This document shows positions 21,192 through 28,865 of a stretch of 37,541 nucleotides of DNA, piece by piece. This stretch comes from a virus: IMG/VR virus record IMGVR_UViG_3300022871_000048, positions 1 through 37,541 of that record; one strand, written 5' to 3'. The notes beneath the pieces are model-generated. The model was not told where the DNA came from. It saw nothing but the letters and a program-made list of their open reading frames with translations, and ran no database searches. The position numbers and the translations under genes were made by a program. Numbering within the stretch: position 1 is the first letter of the stretch; every line of letters starts with the position of its first letter.

Positions 21192-22343
21192 TTAATGATT
21201 TACAAAAGCTCGTGCTTTCGTTAGTTCAACACCTGTCAATTCCTCAGTATAAAGCATGAGATTTTTACGTTGTCTGGCTGTATCGGTATCTACAAATACA
21301 TAAGCACTATTTGCGGCGTCAAGTGTTGCCAGTGCAGCGTAAGAAAGTGGAATAGCATATCCTGTTACTTCGTTATGAAGCAGATAATCAGTGTCAATAG
21401 ACTTAATAGAGGCAGGAACTACCCAGCCTGTACCGTCATGTGAGGAAGTAAAAGGAACTACTTTAGTTTCAGCTCCGTTGTGGAATATTCCAGCAGGGTT
21501 ACTTGTCTGTTTAGTGTAATCTGTGATACTGGCAACAACAGGCGAACCATCAACATAAGGGACATAAACATGAATTAACCCAGTAGCATCATCCGTATAG
21601 TCATCAAAACCATACATGATATTATAGTGAAAAAATCTCTGAGTTTCGTATAGGTCTATGCCAGAATTGGTTATGTTGTTTGAATTTCCTGATATATCAA
21701 GCAACGACCCTTGAGACGGGGTGTCTAGCTTTTCAACAGCATCTATGGATACTTTCAGATCGTAAATATCACCTTTCAGATACCTGTCGTCGGCTCCTCT
21801 TTTTCCTATCAAATTAACAGAAAAACTCCAATTTCCTAAAGGTACTAAAGTGACTGTTTCGGTTTCTGTGTCAATCCCTGTGTCAATGTTAGTTCTAGTT
21901 ACTGTCCATATTTTGGTGGTTTTAGAATATGAGGACTCAATTTTGTATGTGGCCAAATCAATAAAAACAGAACTAAACTCTATTAATCCTACAGCTGTTC
22001 CAATTCCTTCATATAATATAAAATCATTGTCTATCGTATTTGTTCTGCCTATATACCCTGACGTAGCTGTTGTGCTTCCGAATAGCACTCTTTCAGTTTC
22101 ATCACCAGTATATTTCCAGTAATAACTATAAGCCCAATCTTTATCATAGCTAAACACAATAGGAGCTGTTAATGTTCCATAACTTGCAACTCCGTCAAAA
22201 TTTGCACAGAAACTTTCAGCAAGTTCTCCATCCCATAATGAAGGTAAATTATTCTTAGTCCTTTCTATGAAGTCATCACCAGACTTTTTACCTAATCCCC
22301 AGCCTTTTAGATGTCTAATCTGCTGTTGTGCAAATACACTCAA
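21192..22343 (-). CDS. Putative capsid/head-fibre protein with concanavalin-like (LamG) domain
   Basis: 383 residues from a TTG start at 22343, which has GGAGG six bases upstream and overlaps the preceding stop (TTGA). Residues 40-200 have the two-sheet beta pattern of LamG/concanavalin-like domains: FCANFDGVASYGTLTAPI, WAYSYYWKYTGD, YLKGDIYDLKVSIDA. The C-terminal 130 residues (VPFTSSHDGTGWVVPASIKS, GYAIPLSYAALATLDAANS) form another beta-rich domain. Its place among decoration genes suggests an externally displayed carbohydrate-binding head protein. Tail attachment is less likely given its position before the tail genes. Confidence 0.6.
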   Translation of the reverse strand: MSVFAQQQIRHLKGWGLGKKSGDDFIERTKNNLPSLWDGELAESFCANFDGVASYGTLTAPIVFSYDKDWAYSYYWKYTGDETERVLFGSTTATSGYIGRTNTIDNDFILYEGIGTAVGLIEFSSVFIDLATYKIESSYSKTTKIWTVTRTNIDTGIDTETETVTLVPLGNWSFSVNLIGKRGADDRYLKGDIYDLKVSIDAVEKLDTPSQGSLLDISGNSNNITNSGIDLYETQRFFHYNIMYGFDDYTDDATGLIHVYVPYVDGSPVVASITDYTKQTSNPAGIFHNGAETKVVPFTSSHDGTGWVVPASIKSIDTDYLLHNEVTGYAIPLSYAALATLDAANSAYVFVDTDTARQRKNLMLYTEELTGVELTKARAFVNH

Positions 22344-23320
22344 TTTACGCCTCCAGTTATTATCCAAGTATTAGTAGCATAACAAGCAAGCTCACAGGAT
22401 GAATATTGTGCATCCAAGACAAAGCTATTATTATCAACACCATTTAATGTAACCCCTGCAACTGATTCAATAGTCTTAACCCCTGAACCGTACCCCTGAA
22501 TTACTATCCGTGAATTAGTAGGTATAGCCTGATTCGCAAAAGTATCTATTGAAACTGTCTGAACATCAGCTCTAGTAAGCGATATAGGTACATTTACATT
22601 TGTGGTAATTAAAGTATGTGTTGCATCTGCAATAGCGCCAAAAGCTGTCTGGTGTTGTGAAAAAGTAAGCTCAGCGTCAGTTAGATGATTATACTCACCT
22701 ACAGCGTTTCCACCATCAAGACTGATCTTAGCTTTAAATCTTTCACCGAAAGCACGGTTAATATTGAACTCAATAGCTCCCGTTACGCCACCAGCGGCTT
22801 TTGCATAAGCTCCAGCACCATCATTGACAACAAAGCAAATCTCAAGGTTTTCGCTTGCAGCTTCACCAAGTGCTGTGTCGTCTGCTGTTGCGAAAGGTCT
22901 AACAAGAAGTCCCATAACCTCTCTTCCGTCTGTGTCTGTTACAGGGTCGTGACTTGCTTCATACCTGATCTGAACCATGTTGAGAACGTTGCCGTAATCA
23001 TCAGTTACAGTTACCATATCATGTACGAAAGTTCCTGCGGTAATAAAACCTGTTGTTTCTGTTCCTGCCTGTGTTACAATACCACCTTCTTTTGCAGCTG
23101 TGTTGTAAGCACCGTCTGACATTTTAAGGTTATCTGCGATCTGTGCGTTTGCAGGGATCAGCGTGTCTACAATGACATCACCGTCACTTGCACTCAAACC
23201 TGTAAAGGTCTGGGTTTCGTTAAAAGGCTGTCTTGCGACACCCACCTTGTCCATATAGTCTTTAAGGAGATTAAAATTACCCCCCGTTTTCAGACCGACT
23301 TGTCTTTCATTAATAGTCAT
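22340..23320 (-). CDS. Beta-rich head decoration/fibre protein
   Basis: 326 residues from the second of two adjacent ATG codons (GGAG with six-base spacing). The N-terminal 130 residues are mixed. The middle has AAGGVTGAIEFNINRAFGER. The end GYGSGVKTIESVAGVTLNGV followed by LACYATNTWIITGG is the pattern of C-terminal beta-barrels that cap phage fibres and head decorations (an x-x-T-N-T-W-I-x-x-G finish). Exact role is inferred. It directly precedes the LamG-like gene and they overlap. Confidence 0.6.
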   Translation of the reverse strand: MTINERQVGLKTGGNFNLLKDYMDKVGVARQPFNETQTFTGLSASDGDVIVDTLIPANAQIADNLKMSDGAYNTAAKEGGIVTQAGTETTGFITAGTFVHDMVTVTDDYGNVLNMVQIRYEASHDPVTDTDGREVMGLLVRPFATADDTALGEAASENLEICFVVNDGAGAYAKAAGGVTGAIEFNINRAFGERFKAKISLDGGNAVGEYNHLTDAELTFSQHQTAFGAIADATHTLITTNVNVPISLTRADVQTVSIDTFANQAIPTNSRIVIQGYGSGVKTIESVAGVTLNGVDNNSFVLDAQYSSCELACYATNTWIITGGVN

Positions 23321-23332
23321 CATCTTCTCCGT

Positions 23333-23656
23333 TTAGGAAACTATTATTATCTCGTCTGTGTTATCTGCATGGTGATTAAGTGTAAAGGTTGTTTGCGATG
23401 CCCATACTACATCCACACCTTTAATCATGTATACGCCGTTAAAATATATCTGAGTTTCAGCTAAATTAAACACTGAAGCACGTGATGAGAAATTAGCGTC
23501 TTTTCCTGAAAACGTATAATTAACTCCTGAAGCTATTCCACTATAGACAAAAGCAGTAGCATTTGAACCTGTTATTGAAAGCCTCGTGATATTATTCGCC
23601 GAAGCTCCCATGAGCTCCATCAATCCTGTCATTGGATTAATTGCATATTTTCTCAT
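23333..23656 (-). CDS. Small beta-rich virion protein
   Basis: 107 residues beginning MRKYAINPMTGLMELMG, a start I know from small phage head-fibre or tail-fibre attachment proteins. It then has short strands (FVYSGIASGVNYTFSGKDAN, IYFNGVYMIKGVDVVWASQT) of the type that ends fibre head domains. Probably part of a head-fibre complex with its neighbours. GAGG precedes the ATG. Confidence 0.55.
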   Translation of the reverse strand: MRKYAINPMTGLMELMGASANNITRLSITGSNATAFVYSGIASGVNYTFSGKDANFSSRASVFNLAETQIYFNGVYMIKGVDVVWASQTTFTLNHHADNTDEIIIVS

Positions 23657-23657
23657 G

Positions 23658-23855
23658 TTACGACCTCACTATCTTTGAGATGTTCTCGTCTGCATCGTAA
23701 GTAATGTCAAGTGTTAAAACGGTTGCTGTTAAAAGTGAGAATACTATTTTAGTCGGGTTTTGGCTGGCGTTATAAGTATAATCAGCTGTGTCAAACTCTA
23801 CATCTATCATCATTCCGTTAATTGTTACACTGCTTCTGGTTGTTGATATGCTCAT
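23658..23855 (-). CDS. Small beta-strand protein, likely virion component
   Basis: 65 residues, nearly all beta: SVTINGMMIDVEFDTADYTY, then TKIVFSLLTATVLTLDITYD. AGAGG site; two-base gap to the next gene. No family is recognised. It belongs with the run of small decoration genes between capsid and neck. Confidence 0.55.
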   Translation of the reverse strand: MSISTTRSSVTINGMMIDVEFDTADYTYNASQNPTKIVFSLLTATVLTLDITYDADENISKIVRS

Positions 23856-23865
23856 AATTATTCCT

Positions 23866-24114
23866 CTATGTAAGTTCGTATGATATAGACCCTATATTCC
23901 CTTTACAGTACGCATACAATGTTCCCCCGCTTGCCGGTTCAAAAACATACATTGTAAATCTAACAGCTATTTTAGAATCAACTGTTGCGGTAGTAGGTAT
24001 CGTTGCGGATTCCCTTACTAATACGTTTTTCCTGCTTGTATTCTGAAAATCACAATTAGCTGCTGTTATCTCTGTCCATGTGTCTGCTTCTAATTTTACC
24101 TTAACTGTAGCCAT
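23866..24114 (-). CDS. Small beta-sandwich virion protein
   Basis: 82 residues, an AGGAGG site. TWTEITAANCDFQNTSRKNV, then ESATIPTTATVDSKIAVRFT and GGTLYAYCKGNIGSISYELT, is a compact pattern common in small phage head proteins and decoration adaptors (W-x-x-I-T ... LYAY). Two cysteines. Probably a capsid-associated protein. Confidence 0.55.
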   Translation of the reverse strand: MATVKVKLEADTWTEITAANCDFQNTSRKNVLVRESATIPTTATVDSKIAVRFTMYVFEPASGGTLYAYCKGNIGSISYELT

Positions 24115-24115
24115 T

Positions 24116-24682
24116 CTATCCTCCTATCGGTCTTATTTTCCATAATATTGCTTTCCAGAGTATGCCCTTATCTATAAGGGGCTGGTTTTTCCCTTTACGC
24201 TTAATGGTGCTTTTAGCGTTCGGAGTTGCCCAAGATGAAGCGGTTTTTATTTTCTTGACTATTTCCGTTCTCATAAAAGCACCGCCATATCCCGCAGATT
24301 TTCTGAGGGTGAAGCTAGGTTTTAACATATTTATTTTTATTACATTTCCAATCACCCTAAAAGCATTTTTTTCCTGTTCATCAAAAGTCGACCGCATAAA
24401 CGATCTTTCGGGTATAGCCTTTATTGAGCTTTGCCCAAGACCCTCCCGTATAAGTGACAGTCCTTTTCTAGAAGACCCTAAATCTTTTCCTTTTATTTTA
24501 TCCACACCATACTCATTATAAGCAGCATATTCAGCTATAAATTTTCCGCTACTGCTGTTTTCAGAAAACATTTTACCTGTCATTGATGTAGAAAAGACAC
24601 CGATATCAACAGATACTTTGTTCTGTTTAAGTAATCTTTTAAGATTCCCATAACCCATATCAGTGTCTCTAATTATGCTCAT
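24116..24682 (-). CDS. HK97 gp10-like head-tail connector/minor tail protein
   Basis: 188 residues from the ATG at 24682, which overlaps the upstream stop as ATGA. It contains the family signature AEYAAYNEYG (residues about 61-70) followed by IPERSFMRSTFDEQEKNAFR, as in HK97 gp10-type proteins, then a basic C-terminus with TPNAKSTIKRKG and PLIDKGILWKAI. The PN-T--RKG---PLIDTG-type end is typical. It links head-completion to tail assembly. Confidence 0.75.
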   Translation of the reverse strand: MSIIRDTDMGYGNLKRLLKQNKVSVDIGVFSTSMTGKMFSENSSSGKFIAEYAAYNEYGVDKIKGKDLGSSRKGLSLIREGLGQSSIKAIPERSFMRSTFDEQEKNAFRVIGNVIKINMLKPSFTLRKSAGYGGAFMRTEIVKKIKTASSWATPNAKSTIKRKGKNQPLIDKGILWKAILWKIRPIGG

Positions 24683-25047
24683 ACCACTATCACTCCCAGA
24701 GAGTCCGTGCAACTCCTGATAACAGCGTTATACAGCCGACCGTATTTAGTCGAGTCATATCTATTTGCATCAGGAATACTTCTTACAAAGTCTGAATACT
24801 CTATCTCTGATCTTCCTGCACGCTCCTTTTTCACCGCCCCACCAGAGGGGCTAACCCCCCCAGCAGTCGGACTTACCGCCAAGGTCAAGAGGTGCGAGGC
24901 GAGATAAGTTTTTGCCATATCCTCTTTATAGGTACAGGCTGGTAATGATACCAGATTGTCCGCATAAGCTATCATTTGAGTGAATACATCATCACTTACA
25001 GTTGACAGCTCAGGGGCTATTAAGAGTATGGTCGCTTTACTTGTCAT
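24679..25047 (-). CDS. DUF4054-type head-tail adaptor
   Basis: 122 residues, helical: VSDDVFTQMIAYADNLVSLP, then EDMAKTYLASHLLTLAVSPT, a glycine-rich loop, SEIEYSDFVRSIPD, and YDSTKYGRLYNAVIRSCT. This is the DUF4054 layout (A-x-x-L-x-A-H-L-L-T then a loop and Y-G-x-x-Y). Members form the adaptor ring under the portal. It overlaps both neighbours by ATGA-type overlaps. Confidence 0.75.
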   Translation of the reverse strand: MTSKATILLIAPELSTVSDDVFTQMIAYADNLVSLPACTYKEDMAKTYLASHLLTLAVSPTAGGVSPSGGAVKKERAGRSEIEYSDFVRSIPDANRYDSTKYGRLYNAVIRSCTDSLGVIVV

Positions 25048-25442
25048 TTGTTCAACTTCTTAATCTTGGTTGTTCTCATAGCTTTGGCTGAACTGTTTGT
25101 AAGCTCAAGAGCTTCAAGAGCTTCGACTGTCTCACAATCCTTAACCCATCCACACTGTTCTTTTGCGCTCGATTTCTGAGGGGCTGGGGCTTCTACCTTA
25201 GTTTCTGTCTTTTCGACTGCTACGAAGCCGTCAGACACAACAACTACATGGTTCTTTTTCATTGCTTCAAGACAGCCTGTATCTTTGAAAAGCTCTGTTG
25301 CCTTTACATTCGATTCATCTTTCGTTTCATTGTCAGTAAATGTGATTGAACTGTTAGGAGCAAAAGCCACCTTTTTCTTGCCTACACCTACATAATAGAT
25401 AAACGGGGCTTTGTTTCCGCTTGTGTTTACTTTAATAATCAT
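25044..25442 (-). CDS. Hypothetical virion protein near the capsid gene
   Basis: 132 residues. The N-terminal half is beta-rich (FIYYVGVGKKKVAFAPNSS), the middle has CLEAMKKNHVVVVSDGFVAV, a charged linker follows, and the C-terminal 40 residues are a helical domain (CGWVKDCETVEALEALELTN) with two cysteines. Family not recognised. Position between major capsid and adaptor suggests a capsid-associated protein. Confidence 0.55.
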   Translation of the reverse strand: MIIKVNTSGNKAPFIYYVGVGKKKVAFAPNSSITFTDNETKDESNVKATELFKDTGCLEAMKKNHVVVVSDGFVAVEKTETKVEAPAPQKSSAKEQCGWVKDCETVEALEALELTNSSAKAMRTTKIKKLNK

Positions 25443-25463
25443 TTCCGCACCTCTCGTTTTAAG

Positions 25464-26576
25464 TTATATACCGTACATATAATTGAAACTTATCGGTCTA
25501 TAGATAACTGTTCCAACTGTTTCAGTTTCGGAAGGGACTTCACTTGTAAGACCCGACCATTCCTCTGGGTAAGATGTAACGTCCATAGGTTTAACGAACT
25601 CTACGCTGTCAACACCGTCATGGTACATACAAGCCATTTTAGTTGAGCCTGTTCCTGCTGTTGCACATTCAGTTCTAAAAGCTATTTTTATTCCTACACC
25701 GTTTTCGTCTGTAAGTCCTTTCTCAATAGCCTGTCTGAGTGTGTCAGTGATACCACTTGAAGCGTCAAATTTCTGATCCATAACAGATTTATAAGCAATA
25801 GGTACAAGGTATCTGTTAGGGCTTATAGCACCTTCAGAAGCCTCGAATATTGTCTGAAACTGTGTCTTAGCGTCATCATAGATTTCCTGCATGGTCTTAT
25901 CAGCCCAACTTCTTGAAGTAGTTCCAACGTTCATTGGAGCTTGTGAAGCTGTTACATAAGCATCATTAAGAAGCCCTGTTTCGCCGTGTACTGTTGATCC
26001 GATATAAGCTATTGCGTTGTCTTTCTCTGCAAAACCACGTCCAACTGCATTAACCTTTCTGTTACGAATAGGAACACCGAGAAGGATCATTTTTCTAAGC
26101 TCAATTCTGGTTACTGAATAACCAAGACCGATATTCTTATTCTTATGTACGATCTCTTCACCTGTGATCTCTACCATAGGAACTTTACCGTTATCACCGA
26201 TAAATTCAGCTTCATAAACAGAGTCTTCCTGTTTCCAACTGAATGTTTCAGCTCCAGCAGCACAAGCAGTCATATTGACGCTCATATCTTCAGGGTATCT
26301 GAGAGTTCTTTTAAGAACTTCGTGCATCCTAGGGTCACGGCTTCTAAGCGTAAGGGCAAGAGCTACAGCAGCACTATCAGCGTCCACAAATACATCATTG
26401 TCAAGGGTCTTGTCATTTCCTGCATCATCAAGGATGTAGCCTTTTGCGTCTTTCATAACTGGAAGTACAGAGTCCTTTTCAAGTTTAACCTTTCTAGGTG
26501 TATAATCAGGAACAAGCCTGTCTACCCAGCCATATCTCTCTTTTGCGTCTTTGATAAATTTTTCACTTAATCTCAT
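25464..26576 (-). CDS. Major capsid protein (DUF2184, HK97 fold)
   Basis: 370 residues, GGAGG site. It begins with a helical, charged arm, then the strand-rich core DMSVNMTACAAGAETFSWKQ, YEAEFIGDNGKVPMVEITGE and GYSVTRIELRKMILLGVPIR. The long helix and loop RKVNAVGRGFAEKDNAIAYI and the C-terminal SETETVGTVIYRPISFNYMY complete the DUF2184 pattern. It follows protease/scaffold and cement genes, the usual order. No separate N-terminal scaffolding domain is fused. Confidence 0.85.
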   Translation of the reverse strand: MRLSEKFIKDAKERYGWVDRLVPDYTPRKVKLEKDSVLPVMKDAKGYILDDAGNDKTLDNDVFVDADSAAVALALTLRSRDPRMHEVLKRTLRYPEDMSVNMTACAAGAETFSWKQEDSVYEAEFIGDNGKVPMVEITGEEIVHKNKNIGLGYSVTRIELRKMILLGVPIRNRKVNAVGRGFAEKDNAIAYIGSTVHGETGLLNDAYVTASQAPMNVGTTSRSWADKTMQEIYDDAKTQFQTIFEASEGAISPNRYLVPIAYKSVMDQKFDASSGITDTLRQAIEKGLTDENGVGIKIAFRTECATAGTGSTKMACMYHDGVDSVEFVKPMDVTSYPEEWSGLTSEVPSETETVGTVIYRPISFNYMYGI

Positions 26577-26587
26577 TGTTTCCTCCG

Positions 26588-27586
26588 TTATGCTGGCAGG
26601 TTGACGTCAAGTTCAACCAAGCCTGTTGTTGCGTCATACTGGAGTACAGAACAACCAGCGAGTGCAGCTGCTGTTGAGCTATCATCGTCTGTTCTTACTA
26701 TTCCAATAACTGTCTTCCCTGTGCCGTTCGCTGTATGTCTAATGTAAACAGTATCACTAATGAGTATTGCTTCCTCTGCAACAGCCCAGATGGTTCCACG
26801 TCTTACATAATTAATATCAGCGTTTATTTTCCAGCCTTCATCTGACTGTTCTCTTGTCTGTGTGAATTCACTGAATCCCAAAGCTCTACGGCTTGTAACA
26901 TCAGCAGCTACACTAGGGAGCATTGCCATATCTTCGTCATTTGCGTCTGAGCTGACAAAAAGCCCGAAAGCAATAGCTGCGGCGTTAGCATTAACAACAG
27001 CGGTCGTGCAGTTAGTAGTAGCAGCGAGTGTATAAGTAGTTCCAACTGTATCAGAAACGATTGTGATAATAGCAGCATCACTTGTAGCGGTTATGCCTGA
27101 TTCCTGTGCATTGAGTATCACTACGAGTCCATTAGCGATAACAGTCGTGGTCTGTGAAGTCTGGGCAACACTACAATTGGCCGTACCAACTACTGTAATT
27201 GTTCCTACAACAGACTTGATAACACATGTAGCACCAACAAGAGAAGCTACAGCGAGTGTTTCACCCAGATTAATAGCAGCCACAAGAAGAGTTGCTATCT
27301 CTGTTTTTGTAAGTGTTGCACCACCACTATTTACGTTATAAGCTGTACCGTTTACTGTTGCAGTCGTTGAAAGATTAGCACCGGTAACCGTAACAGTCTT
27401 TGAGTCATAAGTATAACATGTTCCGTTAATAGTTGCTGTGGTTGCAAGGTCAGCAGCCGTTACTGTAACAGTATCTTTCTTCACTGAGCCGTTTACCTTT
27501 GTGTCAATAAAATAATTTCCGTTGCTGGATCTCATTCCAGCGGTTGCTTTGTTTGCGTAAGTATCTACGCTAGTCTGTCTAGCCAT
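26588..27586 (-). CDS. Capsid cement/decoration protein with inserted beta repeats
   Basis: 332 residues, AGGAGG site. The C-terminal part (about 205-332) has the capsid-cement pattern: FTQTREQSDEGWKINADINY, then RRGTIWAVAEEAILISDTVY, VIGIVRTDDD, ending QYDATTGLVELDVNLPA. Residues 37-200 are an insertion of threonine/alanine-rich beta repeats, including TVTVTAADLATTATINGT and TVTVTGANLSTTATVNGT, and a decoration-like segment. So a basic cement protein seems to carry an added surface domain. It lies between scaffold and major capsid. Confidence 0.7.
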   Translation of the reverse strand: MARQTSVDTYANKATAGMRSSNGNYFIDTKVNGSVKKDTVTVTAADLATTATINGTCYTYDSKTVTVTGANLSTTATVNGTAYNVNSGGATLTKTEIATLLVAAINLGETLAVASLVGATCVIKSVVGTITVVGTANCSVAQTSQTTTVIANGLVVILNAQESGITATSDAAIITIVSDTVGTTYTLAATTNCTTAVVNANAAAIAFGLFVSSDANDEDMAMLPSVAADVTSRRALGFSEFTQTREQSDEGWKINADINYVRRGTIWAVAEEAILISDTVYIRHTANGTGKTVIGIVRTDDDSSTAAALAGCSVLQYDATTGLVELDVNLPA

Positions 27587-27597
27587 TTCATCCCTCC

Positions 27598-28074
27598 TTA
27601 TTTATCTTCTTTGAAAATTGCATCTTCAACGGACTCGACTTTACCGTCTCCAATTTTGCTCTTATTAGCCTTAACAGCGTCTTCAGCCATTATCTTGGCA
27701 CTTTTCCAAGCTGTATCAAATACCTTTACATCTTCTTCATCTTTAATGTTGAGAGGTTTAAGGTAATGATCTATGATAGATTCCTTGTTTTCCTTGAGGG
27801 TGTCTTTTTTCTCAAGTTTCAAAGCATCCATAATAGACTCAACTTCAGAAATCTCCTTAGCCATTTCCTCTACCTGTGCATCAGTTACAGCTACTTTTTC
27901 AAGGTCTTTTACCTTGTCTTCCAGTACCTTTGATTTTGCGTCAGATACCTTGATCTGTGCTTCAAGGTCTTCATTCTTTTTCTTCGTGTCGTTAAACAGC
28001 TTTTCGGCTGCTTCTACTATTTTGACGTCTGCGTCTTCGACCTCAATAGTAGAATCCTGAAATCTTAGTTTCAT
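27598..28074 (-). CDS. Possible separate scaffold protein from an internal start
   Basis: In frame with the protease gene, codon 181 is an ATG (28074) preceded at nine bases by GGAG (28084-28087). It would give a 158-residue protein starting MKLRFQDSTIEVEDADVKIV, exactly at the domain boundary before the coiled coil. Lambda C/Nu3 and related phages make scaffolds this way. The ribosome spacing is longish, so this is a candidate only. Confidence 0.4.
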   Translation of the reverse strand: MKLRFQDSTIEVEDADVKIVEAAEKLFNDTKKKNEDLEAQIKVSDAKSKVLEDKVKDLEKVAVTDAQVEEMAKEISEVESIMDALKLEKKDTLKENKESIIDHYLKPLNIKDEEDVKVFDTAWKSAKIMAEDAVKANKSKIGDGKVESVEDAIFKEDK

Positions 28075-28614
28075 CTTTTTTTTCTCCGTCATGCTATCAA
28101 TTAGTAATTTGACTTCGCTTCCTGCTCTGCCTTTTGGCACTAGAGCTATATGGTTATATCTGATATTCTCTTGAGTCCCGTCGTAGGATTTCCCCTCAAA
28201 AGTTCCTTTATTGTCTGACATTTGAGCGTCATAGCCACAGCTTAATTCTATTGCTTTTCCTTTACTTATAGAGTCTTTTACAAAGTTAATGGCTTTTGAA
28301 TCCTTAATTATCAGCTCACCGGCTAGGAACTTGTCTGATTGTTCTACTGATAGGACTTGCCCGACTTCTACGTCTTTCCAGTTATCAGGTGTTACCTTTT
28401 CTGTAGGGTGGGTTATTGTAAGTGACTTACCAAGTATAGTTGCCATTGAGTCGGCGTTAAAGACCTGTGAGGCGTCTCTATATAGCAAGCCTCTGCCTAT
28501 ACCCTTATAGTCGTATATTCCTGTACGGGCAAAATTAGCAGGTATAATTAAATAACCTTCGTCAGTTTCCTTGACATTCTTTGAATTAATTTCAACTCTA
28601 TCAAAAAACTTCAT
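27598..28614 (-). CDS. Prohead protease (DUF2213) fused to scaffold domain
   Basis: 338 residues, GGAGG site. Residues 1-180 fit DUF2213 proteases: GYLIIPANFARTGIYDYKGI, later THPTEKVTPDNWKDVEVGQV, then KAIELSCGYDAQMSDNKGTF and YNHIALVPKGRAGSEVKL, including the H (NHIAL) and S (ELSCGY) expected for a serine-type maturation protease. Residues 195-265 are a coiled coil (LFNDTKKKNEDLEAQIKVSD, AKSKVLEDKVKDLEKV) and the rest is acidic/helical, like a scaffold. An internal start could release the scaffold alone (see 27598-28074). Confidence 0.8.
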   Translation of the reverse strand: MKFFDRVEINSKNVKETDEGYLIIPANFARTGIYDYKGIGRGLLYRDASQVFNADSMATILGKSLTITHPTEKVTPDNWKDVEVGQVLSVEQSDKFLAGELIIKDSKAINFVKDSISKGKAIELSCGYDAQMSDNKGTFEGKSYDGTQENIRYNHIALVPKGRAGSEVKLLIDSMTEKKKMKLRFQDSTIEVEDADVKIVEAAEKLFNDTKKKNEDLEAQIKVSDAKSKVLEDKVKDLEKVAVTDAQVEEMAKEISEVESIMDALKLEKKDTLKENKESIIDHYLKPLNIKDEEDVKVFDTAWKSAKIMAEDAVKANKSKIGDGKVESVEDAIFKEDK

Positions 28615-28642
28615 TGCATTTCCTCCAGCAATCTGCTAATAT
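28614..28642 (+). promoter_or_regulatory. Candidate plus-strand promoter for the RHH gene
   Basis: TTGCAT (28614-28619), 17-base spacer, TAATAT (28637-28642); four of six bases match in each hexamer. A transcript would start about 34 bases before the TTG codon of the plus-strand gene. It overlaps the start codon of the protease gene (28614), so it would also sit within the opposing transcript. Confidence 0.35.
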
Positions 28643-28682
28643 TATTCCGTAATGTTTTCGTAATTGCAAGTGAGAGGTTAAT

Positions 28683-28865
28683 TTGACACACATCAAGAAG
28701 GAAGTGGAGAGGTTCAACATTAAGTCGACTATATGGTCAAGTGGTTCGTGGTGGGATAGATTAGGGAGAGGGTCTTATCAGCTTGACTTATCTAAAAGTG
28801 AGATTATAAGAAGAGCGGTAACTGATTATTTAGATTCTAAAGCAATTGAGAGAAATCCGAAGTAG
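28683..28865 (+). CDS. Small ribbon-helix-helix-like DNA-binding protein (only plus-strand gene)
   Basis: 60 residues from a TTG at 28683 preceded by AGAGG at five bases. The second half LSKSEIIRRAVTDYLDSKAI closely fits helix B of MetJ/Arc/CopG ribbon-helix-helix repressors (S-x-x-E-I-I-R-R-A-V-x-x-Y-L), and RFNIKST earlier could be the DNA-contacting strand. Between them helix A is less clear (SGSWWDRLGRGSYQL). It occupies a 220-base gap between the protease and minor head genes and overlaps the end of the latter by 29 bases, tail to tail. Probably a regulator, perhaps acquired separately. No antitoxin partner is visible beside it. Confidence 0.55.
   Translation: MTHIKKEVERFNIKSTIWSSGSWWDRLGRGSYQLDLSKSEIIRRAVTDYLDSKAIERNPK

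Noticed and set aside
22685-23119. 144-codon plus-strand frame opposite the decoration gene
   Set aside because: Antisense to a supported gene, cysteine- and serine-rich nonsense-like product, no ribosome site.
26145-26570. 141-codon plus-strand frame opposite the major capsid gene
   Set aside because: No start context, serine/phenylalanine-rich antisense composition, and the minus-strand capsid match is clear.
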